From Prevotellaceae bacterium (GTDB lineage: Bacteria > Bacteroidota > Bacteroidia > Bacteroidales > UBA932), in contig JAITVR010000109.1 in assembly GCA_031285695.1 (NCBI GenBank), positions 1-7,379 on the forward strand: a stretch of DNA of 7,379 nucleotides. Direction: 5' to 3'. The position numbers and the translations under genes are program-made. Of the stretch, positions 1 through 5,821 are shown piece by piece. Numbering within the stretch: the stretch's first letter is position 1; every line of letters begins with the position of its first letter. The notes beneath the pieces are model-generated. The model was not told where the DNA came from. It was given only the letters and a program-made list of their open reading frames with translations, and ran no database searches.

Positions 1-2070
1 GGCGACTGGCGTATTCTTGCCCAAGGTATTGACGAAGATTTGAAGCAATTTGGCACAGTAAATCGCCGAGTGCTTAAAGATAACTGGCGTAGCTTGCGCA
101 ACGTGGTGGAGTTCAACAATGAACTTTTTACCCGCATGGCAGAAGCCCTACAGCATGAGCTCAACGCCGAAATGAGCGAGGAAATTTCGCCGCAGGTGCG
201 CCAAAGTTTGGAACGAATAGTGCTGGGCGCCTACGCCGATTGTTGCCAAACTCCGCAAAGTAAGTCGGCGCAGAAGGGTTACATTCGCATGGAATTTGTG
301 GAGGGCAGCGAGGAGCAAAAGCCCGCCGATATTACGTTGCAACGCCTGCCGCAGCTCATTTCCGATTTGCAAAGCAAGGGTTACAGCATGAGCGATATTG
401 CCGTGCTTACGCGTAACAACCGCGAAGCGGGCAGGGTGGCGCAAACGTTGGTAAGCAACGGAATTGATGTGGTATCGCAGGACTCCTTATATATAGCTTC
501 ATCGTCGGTGGTGAAGCTGTGCATTGCGCTCATGCGCATAGCGGCGGGGCAAAAAAATGAAATTAACGAGGCTTTTCTACGGCATGAGCTTGCAGAATAT
601 ATAACCTCCGCCATACCCCTAAAAAACCACGTCATTGCGAGCAACGCGAAGCAATCTCAACCCAATAGTGAGGAGATTGCTTCGTCCTCGTCCCTCGTCC
701 TCGCAATGACGGAACAGGCATATAGCGAGGGCTCTTCTTCTCTATTTTTATCGACAAATAAAAACCTCCACACCCTCTTTTCTTCCACGCTCAGCGCCGA
801 TGAAAGTGAGTTTCTTTCCACGCTTACTCTGCGCTCGCTGCCCGAAGCCTTTGAGGCCATAGTGCAGCGGTACGAGCTGCACCGTTTGCAGACCGAACTG
901 CCATTTTTGCAGGCGTTGCACGAGCTGGTCATCAACTTTTCTAATAAAAAACTGTCGGATTTGCCCGCTTTCCTTAGCTGGTGGGACAAGAGCGGCAGCA
1001 AAAAGCCGCTGCAAAGTCCCGCCGCGCAGAACGCGGTAAGCATTTGCACCATTCATAAATCAAAAGGCTTGGAGTACCGAGTAGTGCTGCTGCCCTTTGC
1101 CGACTGGGATTTGGACACCAAAACCGGCAGCACGGTGTGGTTTAGGCCCACGCAGGAGCCGTTTAGAGCAATGCCCTCGGTGCCGCTGGCGTACACCAAA
1201 AAGCTGCGCGAGACTATTTTTGCCGAGCAGCAGCAGGTCGAAAAATCGCAGGCATTTGTTGATAACCTCAACCTGCTGTACGTGGCGTGCACGCGCGCCA
1301 AGGAGCAGCTCTACATTTTTTCTGCGCTTAAAAAAGGTTCGCAAAGCGGCAACGGTACGCCGAATGTGGGGCAGATAATGTACGGACTTTTTAGCAATTT
1401 TCAAGGCGAAGACAACCTTTCCTTTGGCGCGCTGACTGGCAAAAAGGAGAGCGATACCGTGTACACTTTTGGTGAAGCCGTCCCTGCGCTTGCGCAAAAA
1501 GAAGAGTCGTCAGCGGGAAGCATTCCTCTCGATTTTTACCCCTCGCAATCCTCTACTCCCAAGCTGCGCATGCGGTACGAGGCGCAGGAATTATTTACCG
1601 AAGGTGCGCCCACGCACCGCAGCAGCGGCACGCTGAAGCATAAAATATTTGAGCGCATTGCCACGGCAGCCGATGTCCCCAATGCTGTGAATCAGCTGCT
1701 GTTGGAAGGTTTTATAAAATCGAAAGACGAGGCTGCCGCCCTGCAGCGCGAGGTAGCGCAGGCGGTAGCCCAGCCACAAGCGGCCGACTGGTTCGACGGA
1801 AGTTGGCAAGTGCACGCCGAGGCCGAAATTTTGCTGCCATCTACACAGCACGAAACGCACCACTTCTTCCGCCGCCCCGACCGCGTCATGCTGCGCGATA
1901 ACCGAGTGGTGGTGGTGGACTATAAATTTGGCGATAAGGTAGAGCCTGCGCACGCCCGTCAGGTAGCCGACTACATGCAGCACCTGCGCAGCATGGGCTA
2001 CACCCAAGTGCTGGGCTACGTGTGGTACGTTACCCTGGGCGAGGTGCAGGAGGTAGCTGGTAACGAGTAA
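1..2070 (+). CDS. AddA/RecB-like UvrD helicase-nuclease, C-terminal part (5' end outside window)
   Basis: This is the C-terminal 689 residues of a superfamily 1A helicase fused to a PD-(D/E)XK nuclease, the architecture of AddA/RecB enzymes that process double-strand DNA ends for recombination. The frame is open from base 1 and begins GDWRILAQGIDEDL, which resembles the region after the conserved DVKQSIYRWR motif of these proteins; the Walker A half must therefore lie upstream. A TTG at 40 is not a credible start. Visible motifs, numbered from base 1, are helicase motif V (TIHKSKGLEY, residues 350-359), motif VI (LLYVACTRAKEQLYIF, about 425-440), and a complete nuclease site near the C-terminus: H547, D627 (RPDRV), D640-Y-K642 and Q654/Y658 (QVADY). 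Residues 211-237 (VIASNAKQSQ... to ...LVLAMT) are encoded by an inserted palindromic repeat in the variable segment before motif V. It is convergent with nadB, with 21 bases between the stops. The assignment to AddA rather than another RecB-like family rests on architecture alone; a partner addB would be expected nearby upstream. Confidence 0.9.
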   Translation, partial: GDWRILAQGIDEDLKQFGTVNRRVLKDNWRSLRNVVEFNNELFTRMAEALQHELNAEMSEEISPQVRQSLERIVLGAYADCCQTPQSKSAQKGYIRMEFVEGSEEQKPADITLQRLPQLISDLQSKGYSMSDIAVLTRNNREAGRVAQTLVSNGIDVVSQDSLYIASSSVVKLCIALMRIAAGQKNEINEAFLRHELAEYITSAIPLKNHVIASNAKQSQPNSEEIASSSSLVLAMTEQAYSEGSSSLFLSTNKNLHTLFSSTLSADESEFLSTLTLRSLPEAFEAIVQRYELHRLQTELPFLQALHELVINFSNKKLSDLPAFLSWWDKSGSKKPLQSPAAQNAVSICTIHKSKGLEYRVVLLPFADWDLDTKTGSTVWFRPTQEPFRAMPSVPLAYTKKLRETIFAEQQQVEKSQAFVDNLNLLYVACTRAKEQLYIFSALKKGSQSGNGTPNVGQIMYGLFSNFQGEDNLSFGALTGKKESDTVYTFGEAVPALAQKEESSAGSIPLDFYPSQSSTPKLRMRYEAQELFTEGAPTHRSSGTLKHKIFERIATAADVPNAVNQLLLEGFIKSKDEAAALQREVAQAVAQPQAADWFDGSWQVHAEAEILLPSTQHETHHFFRRPDRVMLRDNRVVVVDYKFGDKVEPAHARQVADYMQHLRSMGYTQVLGYVWYVTLGEVQEVAGNE
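630..711. repeat. Palindromic repeat element, copy 1, inserted in frame within the helicase-nuclease gene
   Basis: The terminal inverted repeats CGTCATTGCGAG (630-641) and CTCGCAATGACG (700-711) match perfectly over 12 bases. Inner arms CGAAGCAATCTC (647-658) and GAGATTGCTTCG (673-684) also match over 12 bases, around a 14-base loop. The whole 82 bases can fold into one long imperfect hairpin. The A-rich left flank AAAACCAC (623-630) resembles the reverse complement of the right flank of copy 2, so the element may extend further left. Similar CGTCATTGCGAG/GAAGCAATCTC repeats are known to me as common dispersed elements in several bacterial groups. The copy is read through by the host gene, adding the peptide VIASNAKQSQ and what follows. 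It carries no gene of its own. Confidence 0.9.
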
Positions 2071-2089
2071 AGATTACCTGTTACTCGTT
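2062..2089. terminator. Candidate bidirectional hairpin between convergent stops
   Basis: AACGAGTAA (2062-2070, containing the helicase stop codon) and TTACTCGTT (2081-2089) form a perfect 9-base-pair stem around a 10-base loop. The hairpin covers the gap between the convergent helicase and nadB genes, where a terminator for both directions would be expected. The stem is AT-rich and no strong T-tract follows on the plus strand, so it is a weak candidate for an intrinsic terminator. Confidence 0.35.
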
Positions 2090-2091
2090 TA

Positions 2092-3666
2092 CTACTCCTC
2101 TTTTACCTGCTTTGGGTAGTCGATGGAGTAGTGCAGGCCTATGCTTTCGCGCATGGCGGCGGCTTCTTTTATAATAAGGTAGCCTATTTGAATGAGGTTG
2201 CGCAGCTCGCACAGGTTTTGCGTAAGCGTAGAGGTGCGGTACAGCTGCTCGGTATCCTTATGAATAATGCCCAAGCGGGCAAAGGCGCGCTCAAGCCGCA
2301 TGTTGGAGCGCACTATGCCCACGTAGTAGCTCATTATTTGCTGCACCTCCTTGTAGCTTTGGGTTATGAGCACCATCTCCTCGGGGTGCGAGGTGCCTTC
2401 GTAGTCCCAGTCGGGGATTCCCTTTTGCAGCTTGATGTTTTTGACTTGCGCCAGCGAGTGCTTGGCAGCGCGGTCGGCGTACACCACTGCCTCGATGAGC
2501 GAGTTTGAGGCCAAACGATTTGCGCCGTGCAGCCCGGTGCACGAGGCCTCGCCTATGGCGTACAAATTTTTTATGGAGGAAAGTCCGTCCATATTTACCC
2601 GCACGCCGCCGCACATGTAGTGCGCTGCGGGGGCCACGGGAATGTAATCTTTGGTAATATCAATGCCAATGGAAAGGCACTTTTGGTAAATGTTGGGAAA
2701 GTGCTGCTTGATGTCGTCGGCGGGCTTGTGCGTTACATCAAGGTAAACGAAATCATCGCCGCGCATTTTCATTTCGTTATCAATGGCACGGGCTACAATG
2801 TCGCGTGGGGCAAGCGGACCGCGCTTGTCATACTTTTGCATAAATTCTTTTCCATCTTGCGTACGCAAAACGGCGCCAAAGCCGCGCATGGCTTCGGTTA
2901 TAAGGAATGATGGTCGCTCGCTGGGATTGTACAGCGAGGTGGGGTGAAACTGCACAAAGGCCATGTTTTCCACCACGCCTTTGGCGCGATAAACCATGGC
3001 AATTCCGTCGCCGGTAGCCACCACGGGATTGGTGGTGTTGTAGTAAACGTTGCCCGTGCCGCCGGTGGCCAGCACCGTAACTTTTGCCAAAAAGGTGCCG
3101 ACTTTTTGCGTTTTTAGGTTGAGCACATACGCGCCGTAGCAGTCGATGTCGGTGGTGTAGCGGCGCACCATTTTACCCAGGTGGTGCGGCGTAATGAGGT
3201 CAATGGCAAAGTGCTGCTCCAGCACCTCAATATTTTTATGCGCCCGCACCTGACGAATGAGCGCACGCTCAATTTCGGCGCCGGTGGTATCCTTGCTGTG
3301 CAGTATGCGGTGCTCGCTGTGGCCGCCCTCGCGCGCCAGGTCAAAGTGCCCTTCGCTATCGCGGTCAAACTCCGCACCCCACTTTACCAGCTGCTCAATT
3401 TGCTCGGGCGCCTCGCGCACCACCATGCGCACCACCTCCTCGTTGCACAGGCCGGCGCCGCACACAAGCGTGTCCTGCACGTGCTTTTCAAAGGTATCGT
3501 GCGCCGAGGTTACGGCCGAAATTCCGCCCTGCGCAAAGTTGGTGTTGCTATCGTCCAACGCGCTTTTGGTAATGAGCAGCACCTTGCCGTGCTCCGCCAC
3601 CTTGAGCGCGTAGCTGAGCCCCGCCGCACCCGAACCTATTACTAAAAAATCGGTTTGCCTATTCAT
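2092..3666 (-). CDS. nadB: L-aspartate oxidase
   Basis: NadB is a cytoplasmic FAD flavoenzyme that oxidises L-aspartate to iminoaspartate, the first step of de novo NAD synthesis; NadA then makes quinolinate from the product. The 524-residue protein is of normal length for the family. The N-terminal dinucleotide-binding motif GSGAAG is at residues 11-16, followed by FAQGG (44-48) and the FAD-contacting ATGGTG (200-205). The catalytic region of the succinate dehydrogenase/fumarate reductase-type flavoproteins shows HPTS (H241), PRDIVARAI (R288) and HYMCGG (H349), which correspond to the E. coli NadB residues H244, R290 and H351. GEASCTGLHGANRLASNSL (372-390) is the C-terminal FAD motif, and GLHYSIDYP near the end is also typical of NadB. 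The ATG at 3666 places the FAD motif at the usual distance. No Shine-Dalgarno sequence is seen; the leader is AT-rich. thiL lies 102 bases upstream in the same direction. nadA and nadC are not in the window. The alternative, a SdhA/FrdA flavoprotein subunit, is unlikely given the length and the C-terminal motifs. Confidence 0.96.
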   Translation of the reverse strand: MNRQTDFLVIGSGAAGLSYALKVAEHGKVLLITKSALDDSNTNFAQGGISAVTSAHDTFEKHVQDTLVCGAGLCNEEVVRMVVREAPEQIEQLVKWGAEFDRDSEGHFDLAREGGHSEHRILHSKDTTGAEIERALIRQVRAHKNIEVLEQHFAIDLITPHHLGKMVRRYTTDIDCYGAYVLNLKTQKVGTFLAKVTVLATGGTGNVYYNTTNPVVATGDGIAMVYRAKGVVENMAFVQFHPTSLYNPSERPSFLITEAMRGFGAVLRTQDGKEFMQKYDKRGPLAPRDIVARAIDNEMKMRGDDFVYLDVTHKPADDIKQHFPNIYQKCLSIGIDITKDYIPVAPAAHYMCGGVRVNMDGLSSIKNLYAIGEASCTGLHGANRLASNSLIEAVVYADRAAKHSLAQVKNIKLQKGIPDWDYEGTSHPEEMVLITQSYKEVQQIMSYYVGIVRSNMRLERAFARLGIIHKDTEQLYRTSTLTQNLCELRNLIQIGYLIIKEAAAMRESIGLHYSIDYPKQVKEE

Positions 3667-3714
3667 AGAATGATTTCAAATTTCTAATTCAAAATAACAA
3701 ATTGCACTGCACGA

Positions 3715-3736
3715 GTTGTCATGTTAGCATGACAGC
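3715..3736. repeat. Small palindrome in the thiL-nadB gap
   Basis: TGTCATG (3717-3723) and CATGACA (3728-3734) form a perfect 7-base-pair stem with a TTAG loop, and a G-T plus a G-C pair can extend it to nine. It lies within the 102-base gap (3667-3768) between thiL and nadB. No T-tract follows on the minus strand, so a terminator role is doubtful; an operator or a degenerate copy of an intergenic repeat is equally possible. The adjacent CGAGTTGTCA (3712-3721) recurs beside repeat copy 2 at 4970-4979. The rest of this gap is AT-rich, with no convincing promoter that I can identify. Confidence 0.5.
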
Positions 3737-3768
3737 AGGTAGCGACCCCTTTACTTTTAATTGACAAA

Positions 3769-4776
3769 CTATCGAAATCCCTGCGCTTGCAGGGCTACGG
3801 GTTCGCCGTTGGGGGGCACTATCATGGCGCCGTTTTCGGGCTCCACTATGTGACCTATCACGTCCACGCGCCCAAGGTCTTTTACCTTTTCGTGCAGCGA
3901 TAGCGGAAGGGTAAAGAGCAGCTCGTAATCATCGCCGCCATTGAGGGCAGCCGTAACGGCATCGAAGTTCATTTCCTCGGCCATATCGAAAGTTTGCTTG
4001 GCAATGGGAATTTTATCCAAATATAAGCGTGCGCCAACGTTCGATTGGCGGCAAAGGTGCAGCATGTCCGAGGATAATCCATCGGAAATATCAATCATGG
4101 CGGTGGGCGTAACGCCCGCCTCACGCATGTTGAGCACGGTGCTGCGCGCCGCTTCGGGCTTGAGGTAGCGCTGCACAATGTACTCGTGCCCCGCCAGCTG
4201 CGGCGCGGCGTTGGCGTTGGTTTCAAATACCGTTTTTTCGCGCTCAAGCAGCAGCAGGCCCATGTAGGCTGCGCCCAAATCGCCGGTAACGCAAATCAAA
4301 TCGGTGGGCTTTGCGCCGCTACGGTAGGCTGTTTTTTCGGGCTCGCACTCGCCCAACACACTTACGTTGATGGTAAGCCCCGTGAGCGATGCCGAGGTGT
4401 CGCCGCCCACCAAATCCACGCCATGCTGCGTGCAGGCCAGCAGTATTCCCTCGTACAGCTCATCAATATTTTCGACGCTAAATTTTTTTGAAATACCAAG
4501 CGAAACCACTAGCTGCTTGGGCAGCCCGTTCATGGCGTAAATGTCGGAAAAACCCACCATGGCAGCCTTGTAACCGAGGTGCTTCATGGGGAAGTACGTG
4601 AGGTCGAAGTGCACGCCTTCGAGCAGCAGGTCGGTGGTAAGCAGGCTTGACTTTTCGTTGCCTGCAACTACCGCGGCATCGTCGCCAATGCCCGTTAGTG
4701 ATGATGGATTGCGCAGCTGCACGCGCTGTGCAATGCGGTCTATGAGGCCAAATTCGCCAAGTTCACCTATTTGCAT
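3769..4776 (-). CDS. thiL: Thiamine-monophosphate kinase
   Basis: ThiL phosphorylates thiamine monophosphate with ATP to give thiamine diphosphate, the active cofactor, as the last step of the pathway; it acts in the cytoplasm. The 335-residue protein has the full AIR synthase/ThiL fold signature. GEFGLIDRI is at residues 7-15, the metal-binding GIGDDAAVV at 29-37, TTDLLLEGVHF at 47-57, FSDIYAMNG at 76-84 (usually NLSDIAAMGG), VGGDTSAS at 123-130, GDLGAAYMG at 165-173, DISDGLSSD at 229-237 and NGGDDYELLF at 279-288. The ATG start puts GEFGLI at the normal N-terminal position. Its leader has no Shine-Dalgarno sequence. Instead a 7-base tandem repeat ends on the A of the start codon, and a long palindromic repeat lies further upstream. 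Other thi genes and a TPP riboswitch are not visible here. Identification is firm; only the regulation is unclear. Confidence 0.96.
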   Translation of the reverse strand: MQIGELGEFGLIDRIAQRVQLRNPSSLTGIGDDAAVVAGNEKSSLLTTDLLLEGVHFDLTYFPMKHLGYKAAMVGFSDIYAMNGLPKQLVVSLGISKKFSVENIDELYEGILLACTQHGVDLVGGDTSASLTGLTINVSVLGECEPEKTAYRSGAKPTDLICVTGDLGAAYMGLLLLEREKTVFETNANAAPQLAGHEYIVQRYLKPEAARSTVLNMREAGVTPTAMIDISDGLSSDMLHLCRQSNVGARLYLDKIPIAKQTFDMAEEMNFDAVTAALNGGDDYELLFTLPLSLHEKVKDLGRVDVIGHIVEPENGAMIVPPNGEPVALQAQGFR

Positions 4777-4803
4777 AGTGATTAGTGATTAGAGGTTAGT
4801 GAT
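4776..4803. repeat. 7-base tandem repeat abutting the thiL start codon
   Basis: Four consecutive 7-base units are present on the plus strand: TAGTGAT (4776-4782), TAGTGAT (4783-4789), TAGAGGT (4790-4796, two changes) and TAGTGAT (4797-4803), followed by TAA. On the thiL-coding strand these read ATCACTA, and the final A of the last unit is the first base of the ATG. The repeat therefore occupies the ribosome-binding region of thiL. Unit number could vary by strand slippage and change leader length without altering the protein. Confidence 0.8.
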
Positions 4804-4842
4804 TAATTTTCATGTTGTTCATGCTGAGTCTGTCAAAAACTA

Positions 4843-4960
4843 CGTCATTGGCTTCGCCGAGCTTGCCCTTGCAGGGCTGCGGTTGCGAGCGGATTCAGCG
4901 AAGCAATCTCAAAATCGGGGGGAGATTGCTTCGTCCTCGTTCCTCGTCCTCGCAATGACG
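4843..4960. repeat. Palindromic repeat element, copy 2, between the exonuclease gene and thiL
   Basis: This is the same element as at 630-711. The inner arms CGAAGCAATCTC (4899-4910) and GAGATTGCTTCG (4922-4933) match perfectly around an 11-base loop, and the right end is CTCGCAATGACG (4949-4960). The 39-base right arm (4922-4960) differs from that of copy 1 at a single position. The left arm is interrupted: CGTCATTG (4843-4850) is followed by about 35 extra bases (4851-4885) before CGAGC resumes. The extra segment contains its own small hairpin, GCCC/GGGC (4865-4868 and 4874-4877). Flanks AAAAACTAC on the left and GTGGTTTT (4961-4968) on the right suggest longer imperfect terminal repeats. 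It fills much of the 222-base gap (4777-4998) and would be transcribed as the 3' region of the exonuclease mRNA or as part of the thiL leader. No gene is encoded. Confidence 0.88.
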
Positions 4961-4998
4961 GTGGTTTTGCGAGTTGTCAAAAGGGTACTTTTTCTTTA

Positions 4999-5733
4999 CT
5001 ACTTCTTCAAATCCGAAGCGCTTTTTTGCGCGCGGCGCATCATGGAAAAACGGCGCGCGGCGCTGCTGCGCGATTTGGGTTTTGACTGCGGCTTAGGCTT
5101 TGTTTTTTTCGGCTTTTCCATATCCACAAACGAGGCGGCTACAATGGGCGAAATGTCGGCGCTGCTGTCGAGCAACTTTTGGTATATTTCGCGACAAATC
5201 CACGCATCGGTGGCGGCGTACAACTTTTGCTCGGCGGTGTAGCTGGCCAGCGCCCAGTTTGAGGTTTGCTGTGATTTGGAAATGCGCACGCCGAGTACAA
5301 TGGCCGCCATTTTTTTTAGCGCCTTATCTTGAATTCCGTAGGCCTCGGTCATTTTTTGCAAATCGACAAAGCCCTGCGCACGGAACGCCGCAATGCGCTG
5401 TAGCCCGCGAATGTCGTCGGTAATGGCCGCGCCAATTTTGAGTATGCTTTTGTTTTGCAGCAGCGATATGAGCGGCTCGGGAATTCCAATTTTATCTACG
5501 CGAAAAAGAAAGGCCTGCTCGGCCGACGAAAGCTGCAGCAGCGATACGCCGTAGTGCACGCCGCGCGTGAAGGATTGGCGAGTTTCGGTATCGTAGCCCA
5601 GCACGCTTTGCTGCGCAAGGTGCGCCACGGCTGCCGCCACGCCTTCGGGCTTTTGCACCAGCGTAATTTTTCCGGCAAAGGCAGCGTAGGGCAAGGTTTC
5701 TATTTCCTCGGAGGTGATTTGTGAGGCAAACAT
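4999..5733 (-). CDS. 3'-5' exonuclease, DEDDy (RNase D-like) family, with basic C-terminal tail
   Basis: This 244-residue protein has one DnaQ-like DEDDy 3'-5' exonuclease domain, the fold of RNase D and the Werner helicase exonuclease domain, which removes nucleotides from the 3' ends of RNA or DNA using two metal ions. The motifs are complete: Exo I YDTET (D48, E50), Exo II IGAAITDDIRGL (D106 or D107) and Exo III YAATD (Y172, D176). The family-typical SNW is at 158-160. There is no HRDC domain, so it is shorter than true RNase D (about 375 residues in E. coli) and the symbol rnd is not justified. Residues about 206-244 form a lysine-, arginine- and serine-rich tail (KPKKTKPKPQSKPKSRSS and beyond) that may bind nucleic acid. 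A good -7 promoter element lies 27 bases before the ATG, so the gene is probably transcribed on its own from there. Whether the substrate is RNA or DNA cannot be decided from sequence. Confidence 0.92.
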   Translation of the reverse strand: MFASQITSEEIETLPYAAFAGKITLVQKPEGVAAAVAHLAQQSVLGYDTETRQSFTRGVHYGVSLLQLSSAEQAFLFRVDKIGIPEPLISLLQNKSILKIGAAITDDIRGLQRIAAFRAQGFVDLQKMTEAYGIQDKALKKMAAIVLGVRISKSQQTSNWALASYTAEQKLYAATDAWICREIYQKLLDSSADISPIVAASFVDMEKPKKTKPKPQSKPKSRSSAARRFSMMRRAQKSASDLKK

Positions 5734-5759
5734 GTTGGCAGTTTAGGTTTGTAAGAGTG

Positions 5760-5767
5760 CAAAAGTA
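5760..5767 (-). promoter_or_regulatory. Bacteroidota-type -7 promoter element for the exonuclease gene
   Basis: The minus strand reads TTTGTACTTTTGCACTC here, and TACTTTTG fits the Bacteroidota -7 consensus TAnnTTTG exactly. It would place transcription initiation about 20 bases before the ATG at 5733, giving a short leader typical of the phylum. I see no good TTTG at the expected -33 distance, so the upstream half of the promoter is weak or absent. Confidence 0.5.
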
Positions 5768-5802
5768 CAAATTTTTAATGAGTAATGGTTGGTCGCAGGC
5801 AG

Positions 5803-5821
5803 AGGGCGCCGTCACCGCCCT
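5803..5821 (-). terminator. Small GC-rich hairpin at the antiporter stop codon
   Basis: AGGGCG and CGCCCT form a 6-base-pair stem around a 7-base loop. On the minus strand the stem begins within the TAG stop of the antiporter gene. It is in the right place to end that transcript, but no T-run follows, so an intrinsic terminator is only a possibility. Confidence 0.25.

Noticed and set aside
40..42. TTG as the start of the helicase-nuclease gene
   Set aside because: The frame is open to base 1 and the upstream residues GDWRIL match conserved helicase sequence, so the gene is simply cut by the window edge.
596..724. Target-site duplication around repeat copy 1 (AATATA near 596 versus CATATA near 719)
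   Set aside because: The match is short, imperfect, AT-rich and not adjacent to the element ends, so chance explains it.
1591..2007. Minus-strand open frame of 138 codons opposite the nuclease domain
   Set aside because: It is a shadow of the helicase-nuclease frame, whose catalytic residues are all intact on the plus strand.
3786..3796. CTTGCAGGGCT shared between the thiL 3' end and the extra segment in repeat copy 2 (4868-4878)
   Set aside because: An 11-base match involving a coding region is within what chance gives in a window of this size; the thiL copy encodes an ordinary C-terminus.
4777..4998. TPP riboswitch upstream of thiL
   Set aside because: I looked for the conserved CUGAGA and ACCUGAUCUGG-type elements of the THI box on the minus strand and did not find them; the structure there is explained by the palindromic repeat.
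4799..5242. Plus-strand open frame of 147 codons opposite the exonuclease 3' end
   Set aside because: It begins in repeat sequence, encodes the same SAKQSQ/EIASSS peptide derived from the palindromic element, and then runs antisense to the well-supported exonuclease. Nothing in it resembles a known domain.
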